Assembly (NCBI GenBank): GCA_023266715.1
Contig: JAHFPK010000185.1
Location: 1-5,726 of the forward strand
DNA: 5,726 nucleotides
Origin: Hyphomicrobiales bacterium
GTDB lineage: Bacteria; Pseudomonadota; Alphaproteobacteria; Rhizobiales; Aestuariivirgaceae
Direction of reading: 5' to 3'
Shown here: positions 1-5,192 of the stretch, piece by piece
How positions within the stretch are numbered: position 1 is the first letter of the stretch
How the letters are laid out: every line of letters starts with the position of its first letter
Notes under the pieces: model-generated
Database searches by the model: none
What the model was told of the DNA's origin: nothing
What the model saw: only the letters and a program-made list of their open reading frames with translations
Program-made: the position numbers and the translations under genes

Positions 1-114
1 CCAGGTAGCGCGACGTCTGCCATCCGGCCCAGTACCGCTCTAGGTTTCAAATGTGGTTTCTTCCTATGCGCAATGTTTTGCCATGGACTTTCGTTGTGAT
101 GGAGCGCTGACCGA

Positions 115-513
115 ATGACTAAGCCCATACGGAAGTCCCCCTACCAGATGATTGGTGGGGAAGCTGGCGTAGAGCAACTGGTGAAAACATTCTATGATAT
201 TGTCGAAAGCGATCCCATGGGCGCATCCCTGATGGCAATGCACAATCAAGGACACGGCCTTGCTCATGCCCGTGAGGCGCTATTTGAATTTCTGTCGGGC
301 TTTCTCGGCGGCCCACAACTCTATCTGGAACGACACCGTCATTCCAATGTCCGAGTGATGCACGCTCATCTCGCAATTGGAGCAGCCGAACGGGACTCAT
401 GGCTCAACTGCATGGACAGAGCCCTGACAGGTGTCAACGCCGATCCTGAAACTCATCGCCTGCTGATGAAACATTTCAGCCGAGTCGCTGAAGCCCTGCG
501 CACCCTTGCTTGA
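115..513 (+). CDS. Group II truncated haemoglobin (trHbO-like globin)
   Basis: A 132-residue protein of normal length for a 2-on-2 truncated globin of group II, a cytoplasmic haem protein that binds O2 or NO. The family pattern is visible in order: YQMIGGE near the N-terminus (10-16), FYD with the expected B10 tyrosine (Y27), DP then MH (34-43), FLSGFLGGPQLY (59-70), the proximal-histidine region with H83, and DSWLNCM with the expected G8 tryptophan (W96). Haem-ligand assignments come from family knowledge. The usual GHPRLR-type run before the proximal histidine is altered here to RHSNVR. GGAG at 101-104 lies 10 nt before the ATG, and the protein begins just ahead of the conserved IGGE block, so the start is well placed. 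A flavodoxin-like gene remnant follows 16 bp downstream. No FNR box is visible in the 114 bp upstream. Family call is firm; the physiological ligand is unknown. Confidence 0.93.
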   Translation: MTKPIRKSPYQMIGGEAGVEQLVKTFYDIVESDPMGASLMAMHNQGHGLAHAREALFEFLSGFLGGPQLYLERHRHSNVRVMHAHLAIGAAERDSWLNCMDRALTGVNADPETHRLLMKHFSRVAEALRTLA

Positions 514-529
514 TGCAAAGGAGTGATGA

Positions 530-596
530 ATGTTCCGTATTACAATCATTGTCAGGCATGCGAGGAAAGACACGTTTTGCGAGGCGCTTGGCACGG
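530..596 (+). pseudogene. N-terminal remnant of a flavodoxin-fold NAD(P)H oxidoreductase (probable)
   Basis: An ATG at 530 is preceded by a strong Shine-Dalgarno (AAGGAG, 518-523) at 6-nt spacing and lies 16 bp after the globin stop, as expected of the second gene of an operon. The first 21 residues (MFRITIIVRHARKDTFCEAL, then G) resemble the first strand, loop and helix of NAD(P)H quinone dehydrogenase/flavodoxin-like oxidoreductases, which typically start with a hydrophobic strand, GHP-like loop, then a serine or threonine followed by FC.AL. After about position 592 the resemblance stops and the frame runs on to a stop at 734-736, antisense to mgtA, with a composition typical of a shadow frame. 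The glycine usual in the GH loop is an arginine here (R9), which fits decay. The rest of the gene is absent. The match is from memory of the family and covers only about 63 bp, so the call is tentative. Confidence 0.45.
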
Positions 597-3134
597 TCAA
601 GCTTTATAGAACCAGTGCTTTGTCGCCTCGGTGGCCAAGATATAGCCCAGAACTATCAACAGCAGTGCAACAATCATTGGTGGTGGCAGTGCGACAAAAC
701 CAAAAAGACGCGCCAATGGACCAATATAGGGAATAGCGACAGCTATCGCCGAAATCACCAGCGTTACCAACATGAGCGGCGTGCTCGGCCTGCTATGTAT
801 TGCCAGCATGCGCGTCCGCAAGCTGAAGACAACGGCAATCTCTGTCAGCAGTGAAACCACGAACCAGGCCGTTTGAAATTCTGCTTCTCCGGCGACGTGA
901 ACCTTCAAGAGCAGGGTAAAAGTTATGAGGTCAAACACCGAACTCACCAGACCGAACACAATCATGAAGCGTTTGACTTCACGAACATCCCAGCGTTCTG
1001 CCTTTTTCGCCAGCTCGGCATCAACGTTGTCCGTTGAAATGGCTATGGAGGGGATATCCGAGAGGAAATTGTTGAGCAGGATTTGCTTGGCAAACAGCGG
1101 CAGGAACGGGAGAAACGGTGTAACCAGAGCCATGCTGATCATATTGCCAAAATTTGCGCTGGTGGTGATTGAAATATATTTGAGCGTGTTGGCGAAGGTC
1201 CGGCGCCCGCTTTCGACACCCAGCCGCAGCACATCGAGATCGCGCTTGAGCAAAACGAGGTCGGCACTCTGGCGGGCGACATCGACGGCCTGATCGACCG
1301 AAATGCCAACATCGGCCGCATGCAGGGCGGGCGCGTCATTAATGCCATCGCCCATGTAACCCACGGCATGCCCGCGCTTCTGCAGGGCGAGGATGATCCG
1401 TTCCTTCTGTTGCGGATCAATTTCAACGAAGAGATCAGCCTTGTCCGCCCTGACCGCGAGGGCTTCGTCTTTCATCAGGGAAATTTCAGGTCCGGTCAGG
1501 ATGTTGCGAACACTGAGACCAATGGCTTTGGCCACATGAACGGCAACCTGCTGGTTGTCGCCGGTAATGATTTTGAGACGGATGCCGAGCGCCGAAAGGT
1601 CCGCAACAGCTTTTTTGCTCTCGATCTTTGGTGGATCGGCCAAGAGCAGAAAACCGACGAAGACCATATCACGCTCGTCCTTGATGTCGTAGTCAGGCTG
1701 TGTGGGGGCGTCTCGCGTGGCAACTGCCAGCACCCGGAACCCTTCGTCACCATTCTGGTCAAGAAGCGCCTGCAGCCGGTTTTTTGTCGCCGCATCGAGA
1801 GGCATGTCCTTGCCGCCTGTTCGCGCATGCGAGCACACCGCCAATATGGCTTTGAAGGAACCTTTCGTGATGATCAGACGGGTTTTGGCGTTTTGTCCAT
1901 TTTGGACGACGATGGTAAGGCGCTTTCGGACAAAATCGTAGGGGATCTCGTCGATCTTCACGTAGTCTGAAATTGTAAGGCCGGCGTTTTGGCCAGCCTC
2001 CACAATCGCTTGATCAATCGGATTTTCGATGCCTGTTTCGAAGACCGAGTTCAGATAGGCGTAGTGGCGGACGTCGGCGCTTTCCAGGCTGTCGAGATCA
2101 AGGGCTGCGGCTAGCGTGACTGTGCCCTCGGTCAGCGTGCCGGTCTTGTCGGTACATAACACATCCATACTGCCGAGGTTTTCCAAAGCCTCAAGGCGGT
2201 GCACGATCACTCCCTGCTTGGCCATGGTCCGGGCCCCGGTGGAAAGGGTTACTGTCACGATGGCAGGCAGCAATTCGGGTGTCATGCCAACGGCCAGGGC
2301 CACGGCAAACAGCAGGGATTCGATCAACGGGCGTCCCATCAATTGGCTAACGGTGAGGACGAACAGCACCATCACGATCATCACTTTGACCAGCAGATAG
2401 CCGAACTGCCTTATGCCGCGCGCGAATTCGGTTTCCGGTTCCGCGGTCCCGAGCGACTTGGCGACGTCACCAAGGGCCGTCGTCGAGCCGGTGTTGACCA
2501 CCAGCATTGTTGCCAGCCCGCTGCGCACTGATGTGCCAGAAAAGGCACAATTCGTTCTTCGCCCAATTGACGCATCGGCTGCAACCACCCCGGGCCGCTT
2601 TTCAACCGGCATGGATTCGCCGGTGAGCGATGCTTCCGTGACAAGAAAGTCCGTAGCGGTGAGAACAAGTCCGTCGGCTGGCACGAGATTTCCAGCCGAT
2701 AGCTGAATAATATCGCCTGGAACAATGTCAGCTGCGGGCAGTGAAACTGTTTTTCCGTCACGCATCACTTTCGCCGTCAGGGCGAGCCGCTGCCTGAGTT
2801 CCAGAAGCGCCGCCGATGCTTTGTATTCCTGATAAAAGCCAAGCAGTGCGCTTGTCACAACGATGACAAGGATGATGCCGGCATCAGTCCATTGTTGAAG
2901 AATGAATGACAGTGCCGCACCAAAAATGAGGACCAGAACCAGCGGGCTCTCGAACTGACGACCAAGCAGCCTGAAAGGCCCCGTGCCCTTGCTATCATCG
3001 ACACTGTTGGCGCCATAGCTGCGCAGCCGCCCTGCAGCTTCTTCCGAAGAAAGCCCTCCGCGGCGGCTCTTAAGGCTAGCAATCAGGCTGGTGGCGTCCT
3101 CTGCCCAATAGGCCATTGGCATGTTGGGCGCCAT
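597..3134 (-). CDS. mgtA: Magnesium-translocating P-type ATPase (type IIIB, MgtA family)
   Basis: An 845-residue inner-membrane P-type ATPase, slightly shorter than enterobacterial MgtA/MgtB (about 900), mainly at the N-terminus. Numbered from the chosen start: actuator TGES at 171-174; TM4 MTPELLP at 284-290, the type-IIIB pattern; phosphorylation DKTGT at 329-333 (D329); nucleotide-binding KGS at 425-427; DPPK at 500-503; TGD at 524-526; hinge GDGIND at 595-600. TM5 has ANFGN (N661) and TM6 has LNNFLSDIPS (D693), polar residues at positions expected to coordinate the ion. The C-terminal six-helix region is present. I chose the ATG at 3134 because GAAAGG (3143-3148) lies 8 nt upstream; an in-frame ATG at 3197 would place the start codon on the FNR box and add a non-conserved, polar 21-residue leader. 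Import of Mg2+ is the family expectation; the exact ion is not proven. It is divergent from the yqjDE-like pair, and its 3' end abuts the oxidoreductase remnant. Confidence 0.93.
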   Translation of the reverse strand: MAPNMPMAYWAEDATSLIASLKSRRGGLSSEEAAGRLRSYGANSVDDSKGTGPFRLLGRQFESPLVLVLIFGAALSFILQQWTDAGIILVIVVTSALLGFYQEYKASAALLELRQRLALTAKVMRDGKTVSLPAADIVPGDIIQLSAGNLVPADGLVLTATDFLVTEASLTGESMPVEKRPGVVAADASIGRRTNCAFSGTSVRSGLATMLVVNTGSTTALGDVAKSLGTAEPETEFARGIRQFGYLLVKVMIVMVLFVLTVSQLMGRPLIESLLFAVALAVGMTPELLPAIVTVTLSTGARTMAKQGVIVHRLEALENLGSMDVLCTDKTGTLTEGTVTLAAALDLDSLESADVRHYAYLNSVFETGIENPIDQAIVEAGQNAGLTISDYVKIDEIPYDFVRKRLTIVVQNGQNAKTRLIITKGSFKAILAVCSHARTGGKDMPLDAATKNRLQALLDQNGDEGFRVLAVATRDAPTQPDYDIKDERDMVFVGFLLLADPPKIESKKAVADLSALGIRLKIITGDNQQVAVHVAKAIGLSVRNILTGPEISLMKDEALAVRADKADLFVEIDPQQKERIILALQKRGHAVGYMGDGINDAPALHAADVGISVDQAVDVARQSADLVLLKRDLDVLRLGVESGRRTFANTLKYISITTSANFGNMISMALVTPFLPFLPLFAKQILLNNFLSDIPSIAISTDNVDAELAKKAERWDVREVKRFMIVFGLVSSVFDLITFTLLLKVHVAGEAEFQTAWFVVSLLTEIAVVFSLRTRMLAIHSRPSTPLMLVTLVISAIAVAIPYIGPLARLFGFVALPPPMIVALLLIVLGYILATEATKHWFYKA

Positions 3135-3138
3135 TTTG

Positions 3139-3157
3139 TTAACCTTTCGATTGTTAA
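3139..3157 (-). promoter_or_regulatory. Inverted repeat TTAAC-N9-GTTAA spanning the mgtA ribosome binding site
   Basis: TTAAC at 3139-3143 and GTTAA at 3153-3157 form a perfect 5-bp inverted repeat, and the mgtA Shine-Dalgarno (GAAAGG on the - strand, 3143-3148) lies at one arm and in the loop. It could be a small hairpin that modulates translation or a repressor site in the leader. The arms are short and AT-rich, so chance is a fair explanation. No long Mg2+-sensing leader of the enterobacterial kind fits in this spacer. Confidence 0.25.
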
Positions 3158-3164
3158 GTTTATG

Positions 3165-3170
3165 ACAATA
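3165..3170 (-). promoter_or_regulatory. Candidate -10 element for mgtA
   Basis: TATTGT on the - strand matches TATAAT at 4 of 6 positions. It would start transcription near 3158 and leave a leader of about 24 nt. The FNR box centre at 3203.5 would then lie about 45 bp upstream, close to but not exactly at the class II position. An overlapping choice (TCTATT, 3167-3172) gives about 43 bp. No separate -35 hexamer was identified. Confidence 0.35.
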
Positions 3171-3196
3171 GATGGATTTTCCAAAGTGTCCTGGCA

Positions 3197-3210
3197 TTGA
3201 CGGGGATCAA
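3197..3210. promoter_or_regulatory. FNR/FixK-type operator in the mgtA/yqjD divergent spacer
   Basis: The sequence TTGACGGGGATCAA carries both perfect half sites (TTGA-N6-TCAA), with C and A at the inner positions allowed by the FixK/FNR consensus TTGAY-N4-RTCAA. It lies in the 143-bp spacer between divergent genes, centred 70 bp from the mgtA start codon and 75 bp from the yqjD-like start codon. On the + strand a CATAAC -10 candidate (3231-3236) puts the box about 40 bp before the inferred start point, near the class II activation position (-41.5). On the - strand the fit is slightly worse (about -45). Regulator identity (FNR, FixK or Anr) cannot be told from the site. Confidence 0.7.
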
Positions 3211-3230
3211 TGACTGGATAAATCATGACG

Positions 3231-3236
3231 CATAAC
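3231..3236 (+). promoter_or_regulatory. Candidate -10 element for the yqjD-yqjE-like operon
   Basis: CATAAC matches TATAAT at 4 of 6 positions. If it is the -10, transcription would start near 3243, with a leader of about 35 nt before the ATG at 3278 and the FNR box centred about 40 bp upstream. Absence of a clear -35 is expected for a class II FNR-activated promoter. Confidence 0.4.
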
Positions 3237-3277
3237 ATCGACAAAAATTCGTTCCAGAGAACAGCCCGAGGGACCCG

Positions 3278-3550
3278 ATGACATCACGAGTGAGCCTGCG
3301 CCAGGAGCTTGATGAACTGCGCGCCGAATTCGAAACCTGGCGGAAAGGAAGTTCGCAATCGACTTCGCGTCCTCAGGACGCAACTGCGCCAGCAGAGCCC
3401 ACTGGCTTGGAACACCAGATTGCCGAGCTCAACCGCTTGGTTCAGATGATGCTTGATGAAGCTGAAGAGACAGTGACCGAGCACCCTGTGGCAACAGTGG
3501 CGGGAGCGCTGGCGCTTGGAATCGTCATCGGGCGGATTACAGCAAGGTGA
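3278..3550 (+). CDS. YqjD/ElaB-like (DUF883-type) small tail-anchored membrane protein
   Basis: A 90-residue protein with the layout of the ElaB/YqjD family. A charged, probably helical or coiled-coil N-terminus (about 5-22) is followed by a Ser/Pro/Ala-rich linker (25-42), a second amphipathic helix (about 44-67) and one C-terminal membrane segment (about 70-87). The tail begins with HP, contains closely spaced glycines (GALALGIVIG) and ends in RITAR. In E. coli such proteins anchor ribosomes to the inner membrane in stationary phase; that role here is inferred from family only. A GAGGGA stretch (3268-3273) just upstream serves as a weak to moderate ribosome binding site. The YqjE-like gene follows 10 bp downstream, the same order as in E. 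coli yqjD-yqjE, which supports the call. The FNR box at 3197-3210 lies upstream. Confidence 0.72.
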   Translation: MTSRVSLRQELDELRAEFETWRKGSSQSTSRPQDATAPAEPTGLEHQIAELNRLVQMMLDEAEETVTEHPVATVAGALALGIVIGRITAR

Positions 3551-3560
3551 GGCCTATAAC

Positions 3561-4013
3561 ATGAATATCCAGTCACTCGCAAAGAACACCCAGCTCTATG
3601 TCCGTGCAGAGGTCCTTGTCGCGGAAATCAAGCTGCGCCTATATTTTCGTAAACTGGCGTTTGCTGTCTTTGCGGTCGCCGTCGCTCTGTTGGGCCTGGC
3701 CCTTCTCAATCTCAGTCTGTTCCACGCCTTGGAGACAGCATGGGGTCCTATCTGGACACCTCTCATACTCGGCCTCGCCAATTTTGCGCTTGCGCTGATA
3801 GCCCTTCTGATCGCGGCGGCGGCAAAGCCGGGACCAGAACTCGCCATGGCGGAAGATTTGCGCAAGTTGTCGGCAACAGCGGTGGAGGCCGATCTTCAGG
3901 GTAGTCAAAGCCTCGGCGGCGGTTTGATCGAAGCTAGTGCTGCCCGGCTGCTCATCCCGGCGCTTGCGTCAATCATCGGAGCCCTCCGACGCAAGAAAAC
4001 GCCAGAAAAATGA
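3561..4013 (+). CDS. YqjE-like / phage-holin-superfamily membrane protein
   Basis: A 150-residue integral membrane protein. It has an amphipathic N-terminal stretch (1-30), two strong hydrophobic segments (about 31-55 and 65-88), a charged cytoplasmic helix (about 92-112) and a third weaker hydrophobic stretch (about 126-141) before a basic tail ending RRKKTPEK. This matches the putative actinobacterial holin-X/YqjE family (PF07332-like), which despite the holin name is mostly a housekeeping membrane family. I chose the ATG at 3561, which is preceded by GGTGAGG (3545-3551); the in-frame ATG at 3516 lies inside the upstream gene and adds a non-hydrophobic extension. It sits 10 bp after the YqjD-like stop, so the two are almost certainly cotranscribed. 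Its function in the cell is unknown, probably linked to envelope or stationary-phase stress. Confidence 0.7.
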   Translation: MNIQSLAKNTQLYVRAEVLVAEIKLRLYFRKLAFAVFAVAVALLGLALLNLSLFHALETAWGPIWTPLILGLANFALALIALLIAAAAKPGPELAMAEDLRKLSATAVEADLQGSQSLGGGLIEASAARLLIPALASIIGALRRKKTPEK

Positions 4014-4098
4014 ACCAAATCCTTGTGATGGACCACAAATTCAATCGGTCGTGTCACTTGCATTGAAAGCGATCATGCGATTTATGCTGGTCAGCAAT

Positions 4099-4112
4099 TT
4101 GATCAGCATCAA
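4099..4112. promoter_or_regulatory. Perfect FNR-type operator upstream of the BON gene
   Basis: TTGATCAGCATCAA is an exact match to the FNR consensus TTGAT-N4-ATCAA, with complete dyad symmetry outside the spacer. It is centred at 4105.5, in the 180-bp gene-free stretch between the YqjE-like and BON genes. A -10 candidate (GATAAG, 4135-4140) sits so that the predicted start point (about 4147) is 41.5 bp from the box centre, the textbook class II activator position. This is the best-supported regulatory site in the window. Confidence 0.82.
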
Positions 4113-4134
4113 TGCAGGCTATCGCTCGCAATGC

Positions 4135-4140
4135 GATAAG
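4135..4140 (+). promoter_or_regulatory. Candidate -10 element of the FNR-dependent BON promoter
   Basis: GATAAG matches TATAAT at 4 of 6 positions. Placed at -12 to -7, it gives a start point near 4147 and a leader of about 47 nt to the ATG at 4194. The spacing to the FNR box, not the hexamer itself, is the main argument. Confidence 0.5.
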
Positions 4141-4193
4141 GATCGCAGGCACGTTTGTTGCTGAAAATGCAGGCAAAGAAATGGAGAACGCAA

Positions 4194-4841
4194 ATGAGTG
4201 ACAGGACCCTCAAACAAGCTGTTGAAGACGAGTTGGAATGGGAGCCAAGCATCAACGCCGAGCATATCGGCGTTACAGCCGAAGATGGCGTGGTGACACT
4301 CACTGGCCATGTTGGCAGTTATGCCGAAAAGTTTACCGCCGAGAAGGCCGCCAGGCGAGTAAAAGGCGTCCGGGCTATTGCGCAGGAAATTGAAATCCGC
4401 TTTCCTAATGACAAGAAAACCTCGGACGACCAGATTGCCAAACGCGCCCTGGATATTATCGCTTGGGATTCGACCATACCGAAAGACAAGGTGCAGGTTA
4501 AGGTCCAAGATGGATTTGTGACGCTTTCGGGTCAGGTCGACTGGCACTATCAACGTACCGACGCAGAATATGCCGTCCGCAAGCTGGCTGGCATCAAAGG
4601 CCTCTCCAATGAGATACAAGTCAAGCCGAGAGTCCAGGCCTTAGACGTCAAGCAGCGCATCGAGAGTGCCTTGAAAAGAAACGCCGATTTGGAAGCGGGT
4701 TCCATAAAGGTATCGGTCCTGAATGGACGTGTCACTCTGGATGGCAAGGTTAAGGCTTGGTATGAGCGCGATCTTGCAGAACGCACCGCGTGGTCGGCGC
4801 CTGGTGTTATTTCGGTCGAGGACCATATCAGCATTGTCTAG
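4194..4841 (+). CDS. Triple BON-domain protein
   Basis: A 215-residue protein made of three consecutive BON domains: about residues 3-70, 77-145 and 150-215. Each has the alpha-helix then strand pattern and the hallmark turn: DGVVTLTGHV (31-40), DGFVTLSGQV (106-115) and NGRVTLDGKV (177-186), followed by an alanine-rich helix and a valine-rich closing strand. BON domains are found in OsmY-type osmotic-stress proteins and bind membranes or other macromolecules. Unlike OsmY, no signal peptide is visible, so a cytoplasmic location is inferred. The start at 4194 is preceded by GGAG (4183-4186) at 7-nt spacing; an in-frame ATG at 4155 lacks such a site and adds 13 basic residues. It has its own FNR-type promoter region. 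The ChaB-like gene follows 105 bp downstream and may be read through. The domain call is firm; the partner is unknown. Confidence 0.9.
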   Translation: MSDRTLKQAVEDELEWEPSINAEHIGVTAEDGVVTLTGHVGSYAEKFTAEKAARRVKGVRAIAQEIEIRFPNDKKTSDDQIAKRALDIIAWDSTIPKDKVQVKVQDGFVTLSGQVDWHYQRTDAEYAVRKLAGIKGLSNEIQVKPRVQALDVKQRIESALKRNADLEAGSIKVSVLNGRVTLDGKVKAWYERDLAERTAWSAPGVISVEDHISIV

Positions 4842-4914
4842 GTTGTGAACTCTTAGGCAGGTGAGTGCTACATTGGGTAATTGAAGCATTGTCTGATCGG
4901 CTCCAGCGGGTTCC

Positions 4915-4932
4915 GTTCAGGTGAAGTTCAGG
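4915..4932 (+). repeat. Tandem 7-bp direct repeat GTTCAGG before chaB-like gene
   Basis: GTTCAGG occurs at 4915-4921 and again at 4926-4932, with an 11-bp period (about one helical turn), just upstream of the Shine-Dalgarno of the next gene. Such spacing is typical of direct-repeat binding sites for response regulators, but only two short copies are present and no promoter elements were recognised around them. It may be chance. Confidence 0.25.
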
Positions 4933-4946
4933 CAGGAGATTTAATC

Positions 4947-5168
4947 ATGCCCTATGCCTCGAACGCCGATTTGCCCATCTCCGTGAGATCTCATCTGCCG
5001 GATCATGCACAGGACATCTTTCGAGCGGCCTTCAACCACGCTTTCGAAAGCCATCTTAATGATCCGCGGCATGAGGAAATCGCCCATCGAATCGCCTGGT
5101 CGGCAGTGAAGCGGCGTTACAAAAAGGTGGGAAGCAGTTGGGTGCAGCGCAATGGGCCCGACGACTAA
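4947..5168 (+). CDS. chaB: ChaB family protein
   Basis: A 73-residue protein matching the small ChaB family (PF06150). It begins MPYASNADLPISVRSHLPDHAQ, with the typical NxDLP..VR..LP.HAQ.I pattern, then FRAAFNHAF, HEEIAHRIAWSAVKRRYKK, and ends soon after a tryptophan-containing segment (SSWVQR). In E. coli chaB lies beside the cation/proton antiporter chaA and was proposed to regulate it; no chaA is present here, and stand-alone chaB-like genes are common in alphaproteobacteria. The ATG at 4947 has AGGAG (4934-4938) at 8-nt spacing and begins exactly at the conserved motif; the ATG at 4881 in the same frame adds unrelated residues. It lies downstream of the BON gene with no terminator seen between them. 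The stop codon overlaps the start of a hairpin loop. The biochemical role is not established. Confidence 0.88.
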   Translation: MPYASNADLPISVRSHLPDHAQDIFRAAFNHAFESHLNDPRHEEIAHRIAWSAVKRRYKKVGSSWVQRNGPDD

Positions 5169-5184
5169 AAATTACAGTCGTCGG
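5158..5184. terminator. Hairpin between convergent chaB-like and spy-like genes
   Basis: A perfect 9-bp stem, CCGACGACT (5158-5166) and AGTCGTCGG (5176-5184), encloses a 9-nt AT-rich loop. It fills the 24-bp gap between the two convergent stop codons, and its left arm overlaps the end of the chaB-like frame. No T-run follows on either strand, so it is not a classic intrinsic terminator, but position and symmetry suggest a bidirectional transcript end or 3' stabilising hairpin. Confidence 0.5.
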
Positions 5185-5192
5185 CGCTTCAA

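Noticed and set aside
1..114. Possible 3' end of an upstream gene or promoter of the globin
   Set aside because: One frame is open to a stop at 97-99 but has no recognisable protein signal, and no convincing -35/-10 pair or FNR box was found.
510..854. A 114-codon + frame overlapping the globin stop
   Set aside because: Starts inside the globin stop region, is mostly antisense to the mgtA 3' end, and its translation is Gln/Arg/Asn-rich without family resemblance. The overlapping 530 frame has the better start.
1320..1970. A 216-codon open frame on the + strand inside mgtA
   Set aside because: It lies wholly antisense to the P-type ATPase, encodes conserved catalytic regions on the other strand, and its translation shows no recognisable domain; a composition-driven shadow frame.
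2010..2024. TTGATCAA near 2010 as an FNR box inside mgtA
   Set aside because: The half sites abut with no spacer, so it does not fit TTGA-N6-TCAA, and it lies within coding sequence.
3135..3197. Longer mgtA start at 3197
   Set aside because: The added 21 residues are not family-like, the start codon would fall on the FNR box, and a good Shine-Dalgarno sits before 3134.
3561..4013. Prophage holin, hence phage remnant
   Set aside because: The holin-superfamily label covers the housekeeping YqjE family; pairing with a YqjD-like gene and absence of any phage gene argue against a prophage.
4023..4038. TTGTG-N6-CACAA inverted repeat as a terminator or CRP site after the YqjE-like gene
   Set aside because: Arms are only 5 bp, there is no T-run, and the half-site spacing does not match the CRP consensus.
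4119..4619. A 166-codon - strand frame opposite the BON gene
   Set aside because: Antisense to a gene with three clear BON domains; no start signal or recognisable motif.
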